Below are positions 5,594 to 12,237 of a stretch of 12,237 nt of DNA, piece by piece. Source of the stretch: Verrucomicrobia bacterium UBA3750 (GTDB taxonomy: Bacteria; Verrucomicrobiota; Kiritimatiellia; RFP12; UBA1067); NCBI GenBank assembly GCA_002371755.1, contig DFGM01000126.1, positions 1 to 12,237 on the forward strand. Reading direction: 5' to 3'. The position numbers and the translations under genes were made by a program. Each line of letters starts with the position of its first letter. Within the stretch, counting starts at the first letter, position 1. Below the pieces are notes generated by a model, which was not told the origin of the DNA, ran no database searches, and saw only the letters and a list, made by a program, of their open reading frames with translations.

Positions 5594-7258
5594 TCATTCC
5601 TGGGCGTCTTCAGCGGCATCGACGCCATCCGTCGTGCCATAGCCTTCGTTCGTCTCCAGCTGCATGCGCGCGAGATTTGCATCGTCCCACTTGACCACGA
5701 GGTCGCGCATCTGGGCCATGGCGGCCTGCCTGCGAAGATCTTCGCGCACCTGAATCGCCGCAAGAGCCTCGCCGGGCTTCCTATCCATGCAAACGACGAG
5801 CAGACCGCGGCCTATGCCAGTCGAAACGAACTCGGAAATCTCGCCCTTCTTGAGCTTCGTCGCCGCGCGGGCAACAACCGTCTGATCGGGGAATGCGCCG
5901 TTCTGCAAGTCGTAGAGCGAGAAGACGAGATTCGTGGAGACGTTGGCCGTTGCGAGCACCGCATCCACGCCGCCCTTGGCGATTTCCTCGACTTCGGCCT
6001 TGAGGGCGTCCTGCCTGGCGTCGCGCAGGGCGCGCGTGCCGATATTGCCCTTCGCCTCTTCGAAGCTGGGCGTGTGCGCCTCGCTCAAGGCGCTTCTTTC
6101 GATAAGCCACACCGCGCGCTCGGATGCGACCACGCCATACCTGAGATCCGGAATCTGGGGATCGAGCTCCGCCACGGCCTGGGCGAAGTCCTTCGCGCCG
6201 GGCGCAATAGATTCAATGCGGCGCATGAAGCCTTCCACGAATGTGCCGTCGATGGCAAACCAGTCGCTCTCGGCTACCGTGGCACCCTCTTCGGCGGCAA
6301 TCTTGTCAAGCCTCGAGACGGTCTTGTCCTCTCCCTCGGCAAAGTCTGCATAGGCGCGCTGCTGGAGATTCGTCGTATAGTACTCAACAGCCGCGATGAG
6401 ACGCAGATCCTTTTCTATCTGGTCCTTCACCTCGTCGAACGGCTTCACCGTCTCCACGCCGTTAGTATCGGTGGAGGTGTACTTATCCACGGTGGAATCA
6501 TACATATCGCGCATTTCGTCTTCGGTCACGGTCATGCGGGCGAGAACGTTGGTATCGGCCGCATTGAACCGGACGTAGCGGATTTTGATGCGTTCGGGGA
6601 GAGCGAGCTTGCGGACGTTGTCATCGTACCACTTCTTCAAGCCTTCATCATCCACCTTGACGGCGGCGGATTTCTCGCCTGTCTGAGTGAAGCGCGCCAC
6701 GCGCACATCGAATGTATCGGTGGCATCGGCCACCATCACATCGAGTTCCATCGGAGAGACGAACACACCCGAACCCGCGAGGAGATTGTGGACGCCTTGG
6801 TTGCGCGCGATAATGTGGCGCAGCGCCGTCTCGTAGCGTTCCGGAGTGATGCTGAAGTTCTGGGCGAGTTCTGCCTTGTACTGCTCGTAGTTGAAGCCGC
6901 CGCGATAGGCGAACTGCGAGAGAATGGCGTTTTCGAGCTGGGCATCGCTCACGGCGATGCCGGATTCCTTGGCAACGCGGTCGGCAGCGATAGCCTTCCA
7001 CGTCTCGGCGTTGATTTCGTTGTCGGAACGCGTATCGCTGCTGGAGCGCCCGAAGCCGAGCGTCTCCTGACGAAATGCGCCGAATTCGTCCACGCCCACC
7101 TCGATGCCTGCGAGTTTGCCCGCGCTTGTCGAAGGCCTTGCATCATCGCGACCGCCCCGGAAAAGGTCGTCGAAGCAGAATGCCGCGGAAACCACCACTG
7201 CGAAAGCTCCCCACACCCATTTGTTGCGGATAAGCTTGTTGAACTGCAGAATAACCAT
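5594..7258 (-). CDS. Membrane-anchored SurA/PpiD-like periplasmic folding factor without a visible parvulin domain
   Basis: A 554-residue protein with a short cytoplasmic N-terminus and a single membrane segment at about 14-29 (WVWGAFAVVVSAAFCF), as in PpiD. The following 130 or so residues look like a SurA/PpiD N-terminal chaperone domain: a helical region with DRVAKESGIAVSDAQLENAI, then the 'F.YEQYKAEL..NFSITPERYE..LRHII' pattern. 'KPFDEVKDQIEKDLR' occurs in its second half, as in PpiD-type proteins. I could not find the compact parvulin signature, so the protein probably acts as a holdase rather than a prolyl isomerase. It would help newly exported proteins fold in the periplasm. The upstream ribosome site is weak (AAGAG 8 bases before the ATG). 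The stop lies four bases before dut. Confidence 0.75.
   Translation of the reverse strand: MVILQFNKLIRNKWVWGAFAVVVSAAFCFDDLFRGGRDDARPSTSAGKLAGIEVGVDEFGAFRQETLGFGRSSSDTRSDNEINAETWKAIAADRVAKESGIAVSDAQLENAILSQFAYRGGFNYEQYKAELAQNFSITPERYETALRHIIARNQGVHNLLAGSGVFVSPMELDVMVADATDTFDVRVARFTQTGEKSAAVKVDDEGLKKWYDDNVRKLALPERIKIRYVRFNAADTNVLARMTVTEDEMRDMYDSTVDKYTSTDTNGVETVKPFDEVKDQIEKDLRLIAAVEYYTTNLQQRAYADFAEGEDKTVSRLDKIAAEEGATVAESDWFAIDGTFVEGFMRRIESIAPGAKDFAQAVAELDPQIPDLRYGVVASERAVWLIERSALSEAHTPSFEEAKGNIGTRALRDARQDALKAEVEEIAKGGVDAVLATANVSTNLVFSLYDLQNGAFPDQTVVARAATKLKKGEISEFVSTGIGRGLLVVCMDRKPGEALAAIQVREDLRRQAAMAQMRDLVVKWDDANLARMQLETNEGYGTTDGVDAAEDAQE
5598..5601 (-). promoter_or_regulatory. Ribosome-binding site that fixes the dut start
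   Basis: AGGA lies 8 bases before the ATG at 5589, inside the last codons of the upstream envelope gene. Together with the position of the first dUTPase motif, it supports the short 144-residue product over the longer open frame. Confidence 0.6.
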
Positions 7259-7326
7259 GTTTGTACTCTTATGCTTTCTTTTGCTTTATTGTTGCTTTTG
7301 TGCGATTGGCCTGCAAATCGACCGAA

Positions 7327-8493
7327 TCAGAAATCGAAATCGTCACTTTCTGCGGCGGCATCTGCGGTTGCGGCTTCAACCGCCGCATCGTCGCTCGCGC
7401 CATCTCCCGAATCGCTATCCGCTTCCACGTCGACTTCCGCCTCCACGGCCTCGGCTGCGGCGGCGGCTTTTCTGGCGGCTTCTTCCTTGTCGGAGCCGAC
7501 AGTCGCCGCGAGTTCTCCGGTATTCACTTCGGGGCGCCCTTCCACGAAGGCGCAGCGGTTCTTGAGCGAACCCGCCGCATCGAACGTCATCACCGTCACG
7601 GCCATGCGCTCGCCGATGGAAGGCACGGCACGGTAGATGCGGGCCGCGGTCTTGGGAGAAAGCTTCCATTCAAGCGTCTTGTGCGCGACGCTCGTCTCGC
7701 CTGTCGAATAATCCTTATCGTACATGTCGCCCTGATCGAGTATGACGGGGCAGACGCCGCTTTTGCCGTAGAGACCGGTGAAGAGCTGGTCTTGAGAAGA
7801 GCGTATCTTGATTTCATTGGCAGCCTTCAGCTCCGGGAACTTGAAGTGGCGCCCTTCCACGGAAAGGAAACCCGTCACGCATCTGATCTGCGCCACTTCT
7901 CCATCCACGGTGCGCGTGAACGCATAGCGCGATTCGCCCTTCGGATTGACGATTGTGAAGCTCGGAGCCGTGATCTTGAAAGCGCCATCGGGCAGATTGC
8001 GCGGCAGCTTCACGTCGATAACGCCGCCCTGGAGCGAAATGCGGCGCGTCTTCTCGCCTATCGGCTGGAAATGCGTGCCGAAGCTCGCCGCCCCGCGCGA
8101 AATCCCGACGAGCGTATCTTCGCCGCCGAACTGGATTTCAAGCGCGCTCGCATCGTCTGTCGTACGATAGAAAGAGCCGAGAGGATAGAACTTGCCTTCC
8201 TCCACCGGCGCCCATGCGGTAGCGCCAGGCTTGAGCACCTCGGCACTCCCGACAAGTTTGCGGCAGAATGGAAGAGAAGAAAAGAGCCTGTTGTCGGCAG
8301 GATTCGCCGCCTTCGCAGGCGCGGCCTCGTCCGCGCCCTCGGCCACTTCGCCGGTCGCTTCCCCGCCTTCCGCGGGCTCGACCGCCTCGGCGGCGCCGGA
8401 ATCGCCATCGCCAAAGTCGAAATCGTCCTGTGCCACAGCCGTGAACGCCGCCACGGCCGAAGCGCAAGCCACAACTCGCATCAAACTCTTCAT
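7327..8493 (-). CDS. Exported FecR-like domain protein with acidic low-complexity ends
   Basis: A 388-residue protein with a signal peptide (residues 1-21, ending AFTAVA before QDD). An acidic, Ala/Glu-rich stretch follows to about 67. The central part (about 79-240) resembles a FecR domain: VGSAEVLKPGATAW, then 'EEGKFYPLGSFYRTTDDASALEIQF' and 'LVGISRGAASFG', the usual beta pattern of a threshold-then-charge domain. The last 60 residues are again acidic and Ala-rich. The mature chain starts QDDFDFGDG and ends DDFDF, the same motif at both ends. FecR domains occur in anti-sigma factors and in exported PVC-group proteins; there is no membrane helix or sigma gene here, so a signalling role is not supported. 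A strong AGGAAGAG site precedes the ATG. Confidence 0.65.
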   Translation of the reverse strand: MKSLMRVVACASAVAAFTAVAQDDFDFGDGDSGAAEAVEPAEGGEATGEVAEGADEAAPAKAANPADNRLFSSLPFCRKLVGSAEVLKPGATAWAPVEEGKFYPLGSFYRTTDDASALEIQFGGEDTLVGISRGAASFGTHFQPIGEKTRRISLQGGVIDVKLPRNLPDGAFKITAPSFTIVNPKGESRYAFTRTVDGEVAQIRCVTGFLSVEGRHFKFPELKAANEIKIRSSQDQLFTGLYGKSGVCPVILDQGDMYDKDYSTGETSVAHKTLEWKLSPKTAARIYRAVPSIGERMAVTVMTFDAAGSLKNRCAFVEGRPEVNTGELAATVGSDKEEAARKAAAAAEAVEAEVDVEADSDSGDGASDDAAVEAATADAAAESDDFDF

Positions 8494-8547
8494 CTTCTCT
8501 TCCTTTCAGCTGCTTTCTTGATGTTCAATGCCGTCAAAAGACGCGAA

Positions 8548-9720
8548 TCAGACGAAATGCGCACCTTCGGAAGGCTTGATGAGCGAACAAACAGGCTCGT
8601 CGCCATACTTGGCCTTGTATTCCTTCGTAATCTGAGCCGCAATCTTGTCCGCCGCGGACGGATCCACGAGGAGGCAGCAGCTGCCGCCAAAACCGCCGCC
8701 GGAAAGACGCGCCCCGTAGACTTCGGGAATAGCCTTGGCAGTATCGACGATTGTATCGAGCTCCTCGCACGAGTTCTCGAACCAGTTGCGGCTGGATTCG
8801 TGCGAATCGTACATGAGAGCGCCGAACCCGGCGAGATCACCCTTTTCGAGGAGAGCCGCACCCTGGAGAACGCGCTCGTCCTCGCCAATAGGATGCACCG
8901 CCCTCTTCGCCGTCGTCTCGGCAAGGCCGCTCCTGTAGAGCACCCACTCGGCCATCGTCACGTCGCGCAGATGCGTCACTTTCTTGCGAAGAACGCCCGC
9001 AAAATGCTTTGCCGCATCTTCGCACGCCTGACGGCGGGAAGCGTATGCGCCATCCACAAGCGCGTGCTTGGCGTTGGACTTCACCATCATGAACGCCACC
9101 TTCGGGCCCATCTCCACGGTCTCGAAGGTGTTGTAGCGGAAGTCGCTCTTCACAAGCGCACCTTCCTTACCGTACATGGAGGATGCCTGGTCGAGAAGAC
9201 CGCACGGGCAGCCGGCGAACGTGTGCTCGGCCTTCTGGCCGATTTTCGCCATCGCCGTCTTGTCCTTCTCGATGCCGTAAAGCTTGGAGAGGGCGAGCAC
9301 TGTGCACATTTCGAGCGCTGCGGAAGAGGAAAGACCCGCACCAAGCGGAATGTTGCCGAGGAACATGCCCTTCCAGCCATGCTTGGCGGAAGCGGGATTT
9401 CCGTCGAAGAGCCAGTTGAATGTGCCCGTCACATAGTTCTGCCACGTCATCTCGGTGGCGGGTTTCACGGTCGAGGTAGTGAACTTTGCCGTCTCCATGA
9501 AGTCGCCTGCCGTAAGCTCGCACGTATCGTCGGCCGTGGCCGAGACGGCGAAGAACGTCCCCTTGTCGATTGCAGCGGAAAAGACGTATCCTTCATTGTA
9601 GTCGGTATGGTTGCCAAGCACCTCTATGCGACCAGGCGCATAGGCTACGATTTCCGGCTTTGCGCCGTACATCTTCTCGAACTTTGCCACGAGCTCGTCG
9701 TATACTTCCTTGTTCTGCAT
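8548..9720 (-). CDS. galK: Galactokinase
   Basis: Phosphorylates galactose to galactose 1-phosphate with ATP, the first committed Leloir step, in the cytoplasm. The 390-residue protein is a full-length GHMP kinase: APGRIEVLGNHTDYNEGY (28-45) is the galactose-binding signature, GAGLSSSAALE (128-138) is the phosphate loop, CGLLDQ (173-178) holds the catalytic aspartate D177, and GARLSGGGFGGSCC is the third GHMP motif. The usual 'LIGEHTDY' is 'VLGNHTDY', a known lineage-type variant rather than damage. A strong AAGGAG lies 6 bases before the ATG. The gene follows a sugar transporter by 51 bases, and no galT, galE or mutarotase is inside the window. Confidence 0.95.
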   Translation of the reverse strand: MQNKEVYDELVAKFEKMYGAKPEIVAYAPGRIEVLGNHTDYNEGYVFSAAIDKGTFFAVSATADDTCELTAGDFMETAKFTTSTVKPATEMTWQNYVTGTFNWLFDGNPASAKHGWKGMFLGNIPLGAGLSSSAALEMCTVLALSKLYGIEKDKTAMAKIGQKAEHTFAGCPCGLLDQASSMYGKEGALVKSDFRYNTFETVEMGPKVAFMMVKSNAKHALVDGAYASRRQACEDAAKHFAGVLRKKVTHLRDVTMAEWVLYRSGLAETTAKRAVHPIGEDERVLQGAALLEKGDLAGFGALMYDSHESSRNWFENSCEELDTIVDTAKAIPEVYGARLSGGGFGGSCCLLVDPSAADKIAAQITKEYKAKYGDEPVCSLIKPSEGAHFV

Positions 9721-9771
9721 GTGATACTCCTTGGGAATGTAGGGTTTCAGGTTTGAAGGTGAAGGGTTGCG

Positions 9772-11088
9772 TCAGTCTATCTTGATGTCCGTATTGACGT
9801 TCTTGGAGAACTTCAACGCGTACAGGAAGAGGTAGGCAAGGCAGACGCCCGGCACGAGGAAGCCGACGAGGAAGCCGACATTGGCGCCGATCCAAGTCTG
9901 CAACAGGGGAAGTATGCCGCCGCCCACGACCATGGTCATGAAGAGACCCGAGGCCTGTTCGGTGTACTTGCCCACGCCTTCGGTGGAGAGGTTGAAGATT
10001 ACGCCCCACATCACCGAGGTGCAGATTCCCATGAGAACGAAGCAGAACGCGCCCACGGGGACGTTTATCGTGACCTTGCCCGCTTCGCCTGCGACTTCAT
10101 AGGGGAATGTGACATTGCATCCGATGAGCGCTACGCCCACGACGAGAAGAACGAGCGAAACGCCCGAGGCCCAGAGGAGCATCGCGCGAGGAGAAATCTT
10201 GCCGCCGAAAGCCGCGCCGAGAAGACGCCCGATAAGCATGAGCACAAACACGGCCATGGCGAGTTTACCGGCCATGACAGCCGCAGCTCCGCCCGCACCT
10301 GCGACGCCGGCTGCCATTATTTCCTTGATCTGGTCGCTCTGGGTGGCAATGGGAATTCCCGCCTCCACGCCCATGTAAAGGAAGATGCCGACTACTCCGA
10401 GCAGGCAGTGGCGGAACGCGAGGGCGCTACGCTCGTAGACTACGTCCTTGGCGCGCTGCACGGGGTTCTGGATAGGCAGGAAAGCTATGATGAGCGTGGC
10501 CGCGATGAAGATTGCCGCCGCGACGCAAAGGACGCTCGCCACCTGCGAGAACTGCGTATCCTTGGTGACTTCGCCTATCACCGCGGGAACGATGAACATC
10601 GAAAAGCCCTGAAAGAGCGAATTGCAAGATCCTCCGGCGAGATTGAGCTGGTTGCCCCTGTTGCCGCCGCCCACGATTGTATTGAGCATCGGATTGATGA
10701 CGCCGTTCAGAAGGCAGTTGGACGTGCCCGAAATGAATGCGCCCAGAAGATAGATGAACCATTCTCCCGGCACCGTGCCGACCGTTCCCAGATGGACATA
10801 GCCCGAAAGCAGCTGCACGAGAATGCCCGCCGCCCCAGTGGCGCACGCAAGAATCGCCGTAGCCTTGTAGCCGGCCTTCTGCAGAATCATACCCATGGGA
10901 TAGCCCATGAGCAGGTAGGCGAGGAAGTTCATCATGTTGCCGAGGTTGCCAAGGGTGACAGACCCGACCTTGAACTTCCATATGGCTCCTGCCGGAGCGG
11001 CAAGATAGGTCATGAAGCCGCACATCGCATACAGTGCGAACATTGTGACAATGGCAACCAGGTTGCCGCGCTTCTTTTCTTCAGACAT
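9772..11088 (-). CDS. FucP/GluP-family sugar MFS transporter (probable galactose or glucose symporter)
   Basis: A 438-residue membrane protein with about 12 hydrophobic segments, of the fucose/glucose-galactose proton symporter branch of the MFS. Branch features are visible: 'MGYPMGMILQKAGYKATA' after the second segment, 'NPMLNTIVGGGNRGNQLNLAGG' in the first half, 'FLYMGVEAGI' opening the second half, and 'FNLSTEGVGKYTEQASGLF' near the end. The hydrophilic loop between halves contains 'QNPVQRAKDVVYERSALAF'. The neighbour galK suggests galactose as substrate, which is an inference. The gene has its own promoter (11146-11118) and a strong GGAG site 6 bases before the ATG, so it probably heads the transcript that includes galK. 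Confidence 0.9.
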   Translation of the reverse strand: MSEEKKRGNLVAIVTMFALYAMCGFMTYLAAPAGAIWKFKVGSVTLGNLGNMMNFLAYLLMGYPMGMILQKAGYKATAILACATGAAGILVQLLSGYVHLGTVGTVPGEWFIYLLGAFISGTSNCLLNGVINPMLNTIVGGGNRGNQLNLAGGSCNSLFQGFSMFIVPAVIGEVTKDTQFSQVASVLCVAAAIFIAATLIIAFLPIQNPVQRAKDVVYERSALAFRHCLLGVVGIFLYMGVEAGIPIATQSDQIKEIMAAGVAGAGGAAAVMAGKLAMAVFVLMLIGRLLGAAFGGKISPRAMLLWASGVSLVLLVVGVALIGCNVTFPYEVAGEAGKVTINVPVGAFCFVLMGICTSVMWGVIFNLSTEGVGKYTEQASGLFMTMVVGGGILPLLQTWIGANVGFLVGFLVPGVCLAYLFLYALKFSKNVNTDIKID

Positions 11089-11117
11089 GTCGTTCTCCTA
11101 GTTTGGGATTGATGGTG

Positions 11118-11146
11118 ATTATACCATTTTTGGGCGCATGAGTCCA
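11118..11146 (-). promoter_or_regulatory. Extended -10 promoter of the transporter-galK unit
   Basis: The -10 box is a perfect TATAAT (11123-11118) with an upstream TGG giving an extended -10 (TGGTATAAT). The -35 is TGGACT (11146-11141), four of six matches, at a 17-base spacing. It lies about 30 bases before the transporter ATG. The whole TGGTATAAT unit recurs in the promoter at 12144-12116. Confidence 0.75.
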
Positions 11147-11151
11147 GTGGA

Positions 11152-11174
11152 GGGCGGCGGCAGCGCCGCCGCCC
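11152..11174. other. Perfect GC-rich hairpin after the FHA gene
   Basis: GGGCGGCGGC (11152-11161) and GCCGCCGCCC (11165-11174) form a perfect 10-bp stem around a 3-base loop. It begins 6 bases after the FHA gene stop and ends just before the -35 of the transporter promoter. There is no run of U on either side, so it is not a classical terminator, but it may slow or end transcription or protect the FHA message. Confidence 0.6.
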
Positions 11175-11180
11175 GTGCCA

Positions 11181-12077
11181 TCACGGTTTGGGCGGAAGCT
11201 TGAGACCGGGCTTCGGGGGAAGCTTGATGCCTGCGGCCAACCCTGGCTTGGGCGGTAGCTTGATGCCTGCAGCGAGGCCGGGCTTGGGCGGCAGCTTGAT
11301 GCCGGCGGCAAGGCCTGGCTTGGGCGGAAGTTTGATTCCTGCGGCAAGGCCGGGCTTCGGCGGAAGTTTGATTCCAGGCTTGAGCGCCGGTGCGACCGCC
11401 TTCAGGGGCGAGGCCGCAGAAGCCGCAGGGGCAGGGCTTGCAGGCTTCTTTTCCTCTTCTACCGGAGGAAGATCCACAGGAGGAAGATCGGGAATATCCG
11501 CGACTTCTGGCTCGGCAGCCGCAGGAGCAGGGGCCGGAGCCGGTGCCGGAGCGGGAGCAGGCGCAGAGGCGGGGGTCGCGCCTGTCGGAAGCACGGGCTT
11601 GCCGGGCTCTGCCGCCGTCGTCTGGATGCCGGGAATGGTCGGCTTAGAGACAATTGTCGGCTTCGGCGAAGCCGCTTGGGCTGCCGCACCGGCCGCTGCC
11701 GCTTGCGCAGGCGTCAAATCGGATACGGGCGGCAACTGCTGCGTCGAACCCGCTGCCGCTTCCGGAACCAGCTCCACGGACATCGTCATCGTTCCGAACT
11801 GAAGCTTCGCGCCGCTTTCAAGCTTTGCAGGCGCGGCTAGCTTCGTACCATTCAGGAACGACCCGTTTGTCGACCCCGAATCCTCGACAAACCATTCGCC
11901 ATCCTTGGCGTAGAGCTTCGCGTGATGGCGGGAAAGACTATCCACCAGCGGCGCAATCGTATTGCCTATCTCGCGCCCGATCGTCACCTCGGTGCCGGGT
12001 GTGAAGAGATATCCCAACGACACGCTCGCTGCGGCGTTGTCGGGGGCCTTTATGTTGGCTATCAACTGTAGTTTCAT
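11181..12077 (-). CDS. FHA-domain protein with Ala/Pro linker and 12-residue tandem repeat tail
   Basis: A 298-residue soluble protein without signal peptide. The N-terminal FHA domain (about 5-103) carries the phosphothreonine-binding motifs GREIGN (34-39), SRHHAKL (49-55) and the DSGSTNGSFLNG segment (66-77), all intact, so it should bind a phosphorylated partner in the cytoplasm. Residues 105-234 form a low-complexity linker with a run of alternating Ala-Pro near its middle. From 235 to the end, GIKLPPKPGLAA is repeated four times, then GIKLPPKPG and LKLPPKP close the protein. The tail is basic and proline-rich. No Ser/Thr kinase or secretion genes are next to it, so the partner is unknown. 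It has its own promoter at 12144-12116; the ribosome site is weak (AAAGG, about 12 bases upstream). Confidence 0.9.
   Translation of the reverse strand: MKLQLIANIKAPDNAAASVSLGYLFTPGTEVTIGREIGNTIAPLVDSLSRHHAKLYAKDGEWFVEDSGSTNGSFLNGTKLAAPAKLESGAKLQFGTMTMSVELVPEAAAGSTQQLPPVSDLTPAQAAAAGAAAQAASPKPTIVSKPTIPGIQTTAAEPGKPVLPTGATPASAPAPAPAPAPAPAPAAAEPEVADIPDLPPVDLPPVEEEKKPASPAPAASAASPLKAVAPALKPGIKLPPKPGLAAGIKLPPKPGLAAGIKLPPKPGLAAGIKLPPKPGLAAGIKLPPKPGLKLPPKP
11184..11375 (-). repeat. 36-bp coding tandem repeat (tail of the FHA protein)
   Basis: Four complete 36-bp units plus a partial fifth encode GIKLPPKPGLAA. The units differ mainly at synonymous third positions (for example Pro-Gly-Leu as CCA GGG TTG or CCC GGC CTC) while the peptide is constant, apart from the shortened final unit. 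Confidence 0.9.
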
Positions 12078-12115
12078 GGTGTTTGGACGCCTTTGGGTTT
12101 TTCAATACTGCGCAT

Positions 12116-12144
12116 ATTATACCATATCTTTCCCCGCTTGACTA
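12116..12144 (-). promoter_or_regulatory. Extended -10 promoter of the FHA gene
   Basis: TATAAT (12121-12116) is preceded by TGG, making an extended -10. The -35 is TAGTCA (12144-12139), four of six matches, with a 17-base spacer. The predicted 5' untranslated region is about 30 bases. No operator is obvious. Confidence 0.75.
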
Positions 12145-12176
12145 GTGCATCTCCACGATGACACCGCTGCGGCGGG

Positions 12177-12237
12177 CGTGGTAGGACATATCCCCCGGCC
12201 GCGGATGTCCCGTGGTAGGGCGGCGAGACCCCTCGCC
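12177..12237. repeat. Repeat-rich intergenic segment at the right edge (direct and inverted repeats)
   Basis: CGTGGTAGG occurs twice in the same direction (12177-12185 and 12211-12219). Between them GGACAT (12184-12189) pairs with ATGTCC (12205-12210), extended by CC/GG past a two-base bulge. At the edge GGCGAG (12222-12227) and CTCGCC (12232-12237) form a hairpin with an ACCC loop; GGGC (12218-12221) could extend it beyond the window. The pattern suggests an intergenic repeat family cut by the window end. No gene is supported from 12145 to 12237. Confidence 0.6.

Noticed and set aside
5590..5763. 58-codon N-terminal extension of the dut frame
   Set aside because: It overlaps the 3' end of the envelope gene in another frame, has no dUTPase character, and a normal start with AGGA lies at 5589.
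5567..9756. Long plus-strand open frames opposite the galK, FecR-like and SurA-like genes
   Set aside because: They have no domain character and arise from codon bias of the minus-strand genes with complete family motifs.
11152..11174. Intrinsic terminator
   Set aside because: The stem is perfect but no T-run follows on either strand, so it is listed only as a hairpin.
11188..11802. Gly/Pro-rich open frame on the plus strand, opposite the FHA gene
   Set aside because: It is the mirror of the Ala/Pro linker and repeat tail in high-GC DNA; it has no promoter or ribosome site and the FHA domain on the other strand is clear.

Overview
All convincing genes in this 12.2 kb window lie on the minus strand, so the region reads from right to left. 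GC content is high and spacing is tight, with several 4-base ATGA start/stop overlaps. Signal peptides, a membrane-anchored SurA/PpiD-like folding factor and a FecR-like exported protein point to a diderm (Gram-negative-type) bacterium. An McsA-like zinc-finger protein, a galactokinase of the 'VLGNHTDYNEG' type and tandem palindromic intergenic repeats would fit the Verrucomicrobia/Kiritimatiellota side of the PVC group. That placement is an inference of low to moderate confidence, because no phylogenetic marker was compared.

Layout in order of transcription. (1) 12237-12078: palindromic and direct repeats, then an extended -10 promoter. (2) 12077-11181: an FHA-domain protein with a long Ala/Pro linker and a tail built from a 12-residue repeat. 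(3) 11180-11089: a 10-bp GC hairpin and a second promoter of almost identical design. (4) 11088-8548: a sugar MFS transporter and galactokinase, probably a galactose uptake and phosphorylation unit. (5) 8493-5594: two envelope proteins, one FecR-like and one SurA/PpiD-like. (6) 5589-1142: a compressed housekeeping cluster of dut, def, dapB, a PhnP-like metallo-beta-lactamase-fold hydrolase, an unrecognised exported protein and tsaD. (7) 1125-280: an odd gene joining an McsA-like zinc finger to what looks like the C-terminal lobe of the McsB arginine kinase, without the catalytic N-terminal part. (8) 279-1: no gene, but a TATAAT promoter, a boxA-like antitermination sequence and two strong hairpins that share the same 12-base feet. 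A transcript starting here runs off the left edge. An rRNA operon leader is the plainest reading; a structured RNA or the start of a hairpin array is the alternative.

Most of the window is ordinary housekeeping DNA. The places worth a second look are the twin-footed hairpins at the left edge, the McsA/McsB-remnant fusion, the repeat tail of the FHA protein, and the exported FecR-like protein with the same acidic-aromatic motif at both ends.
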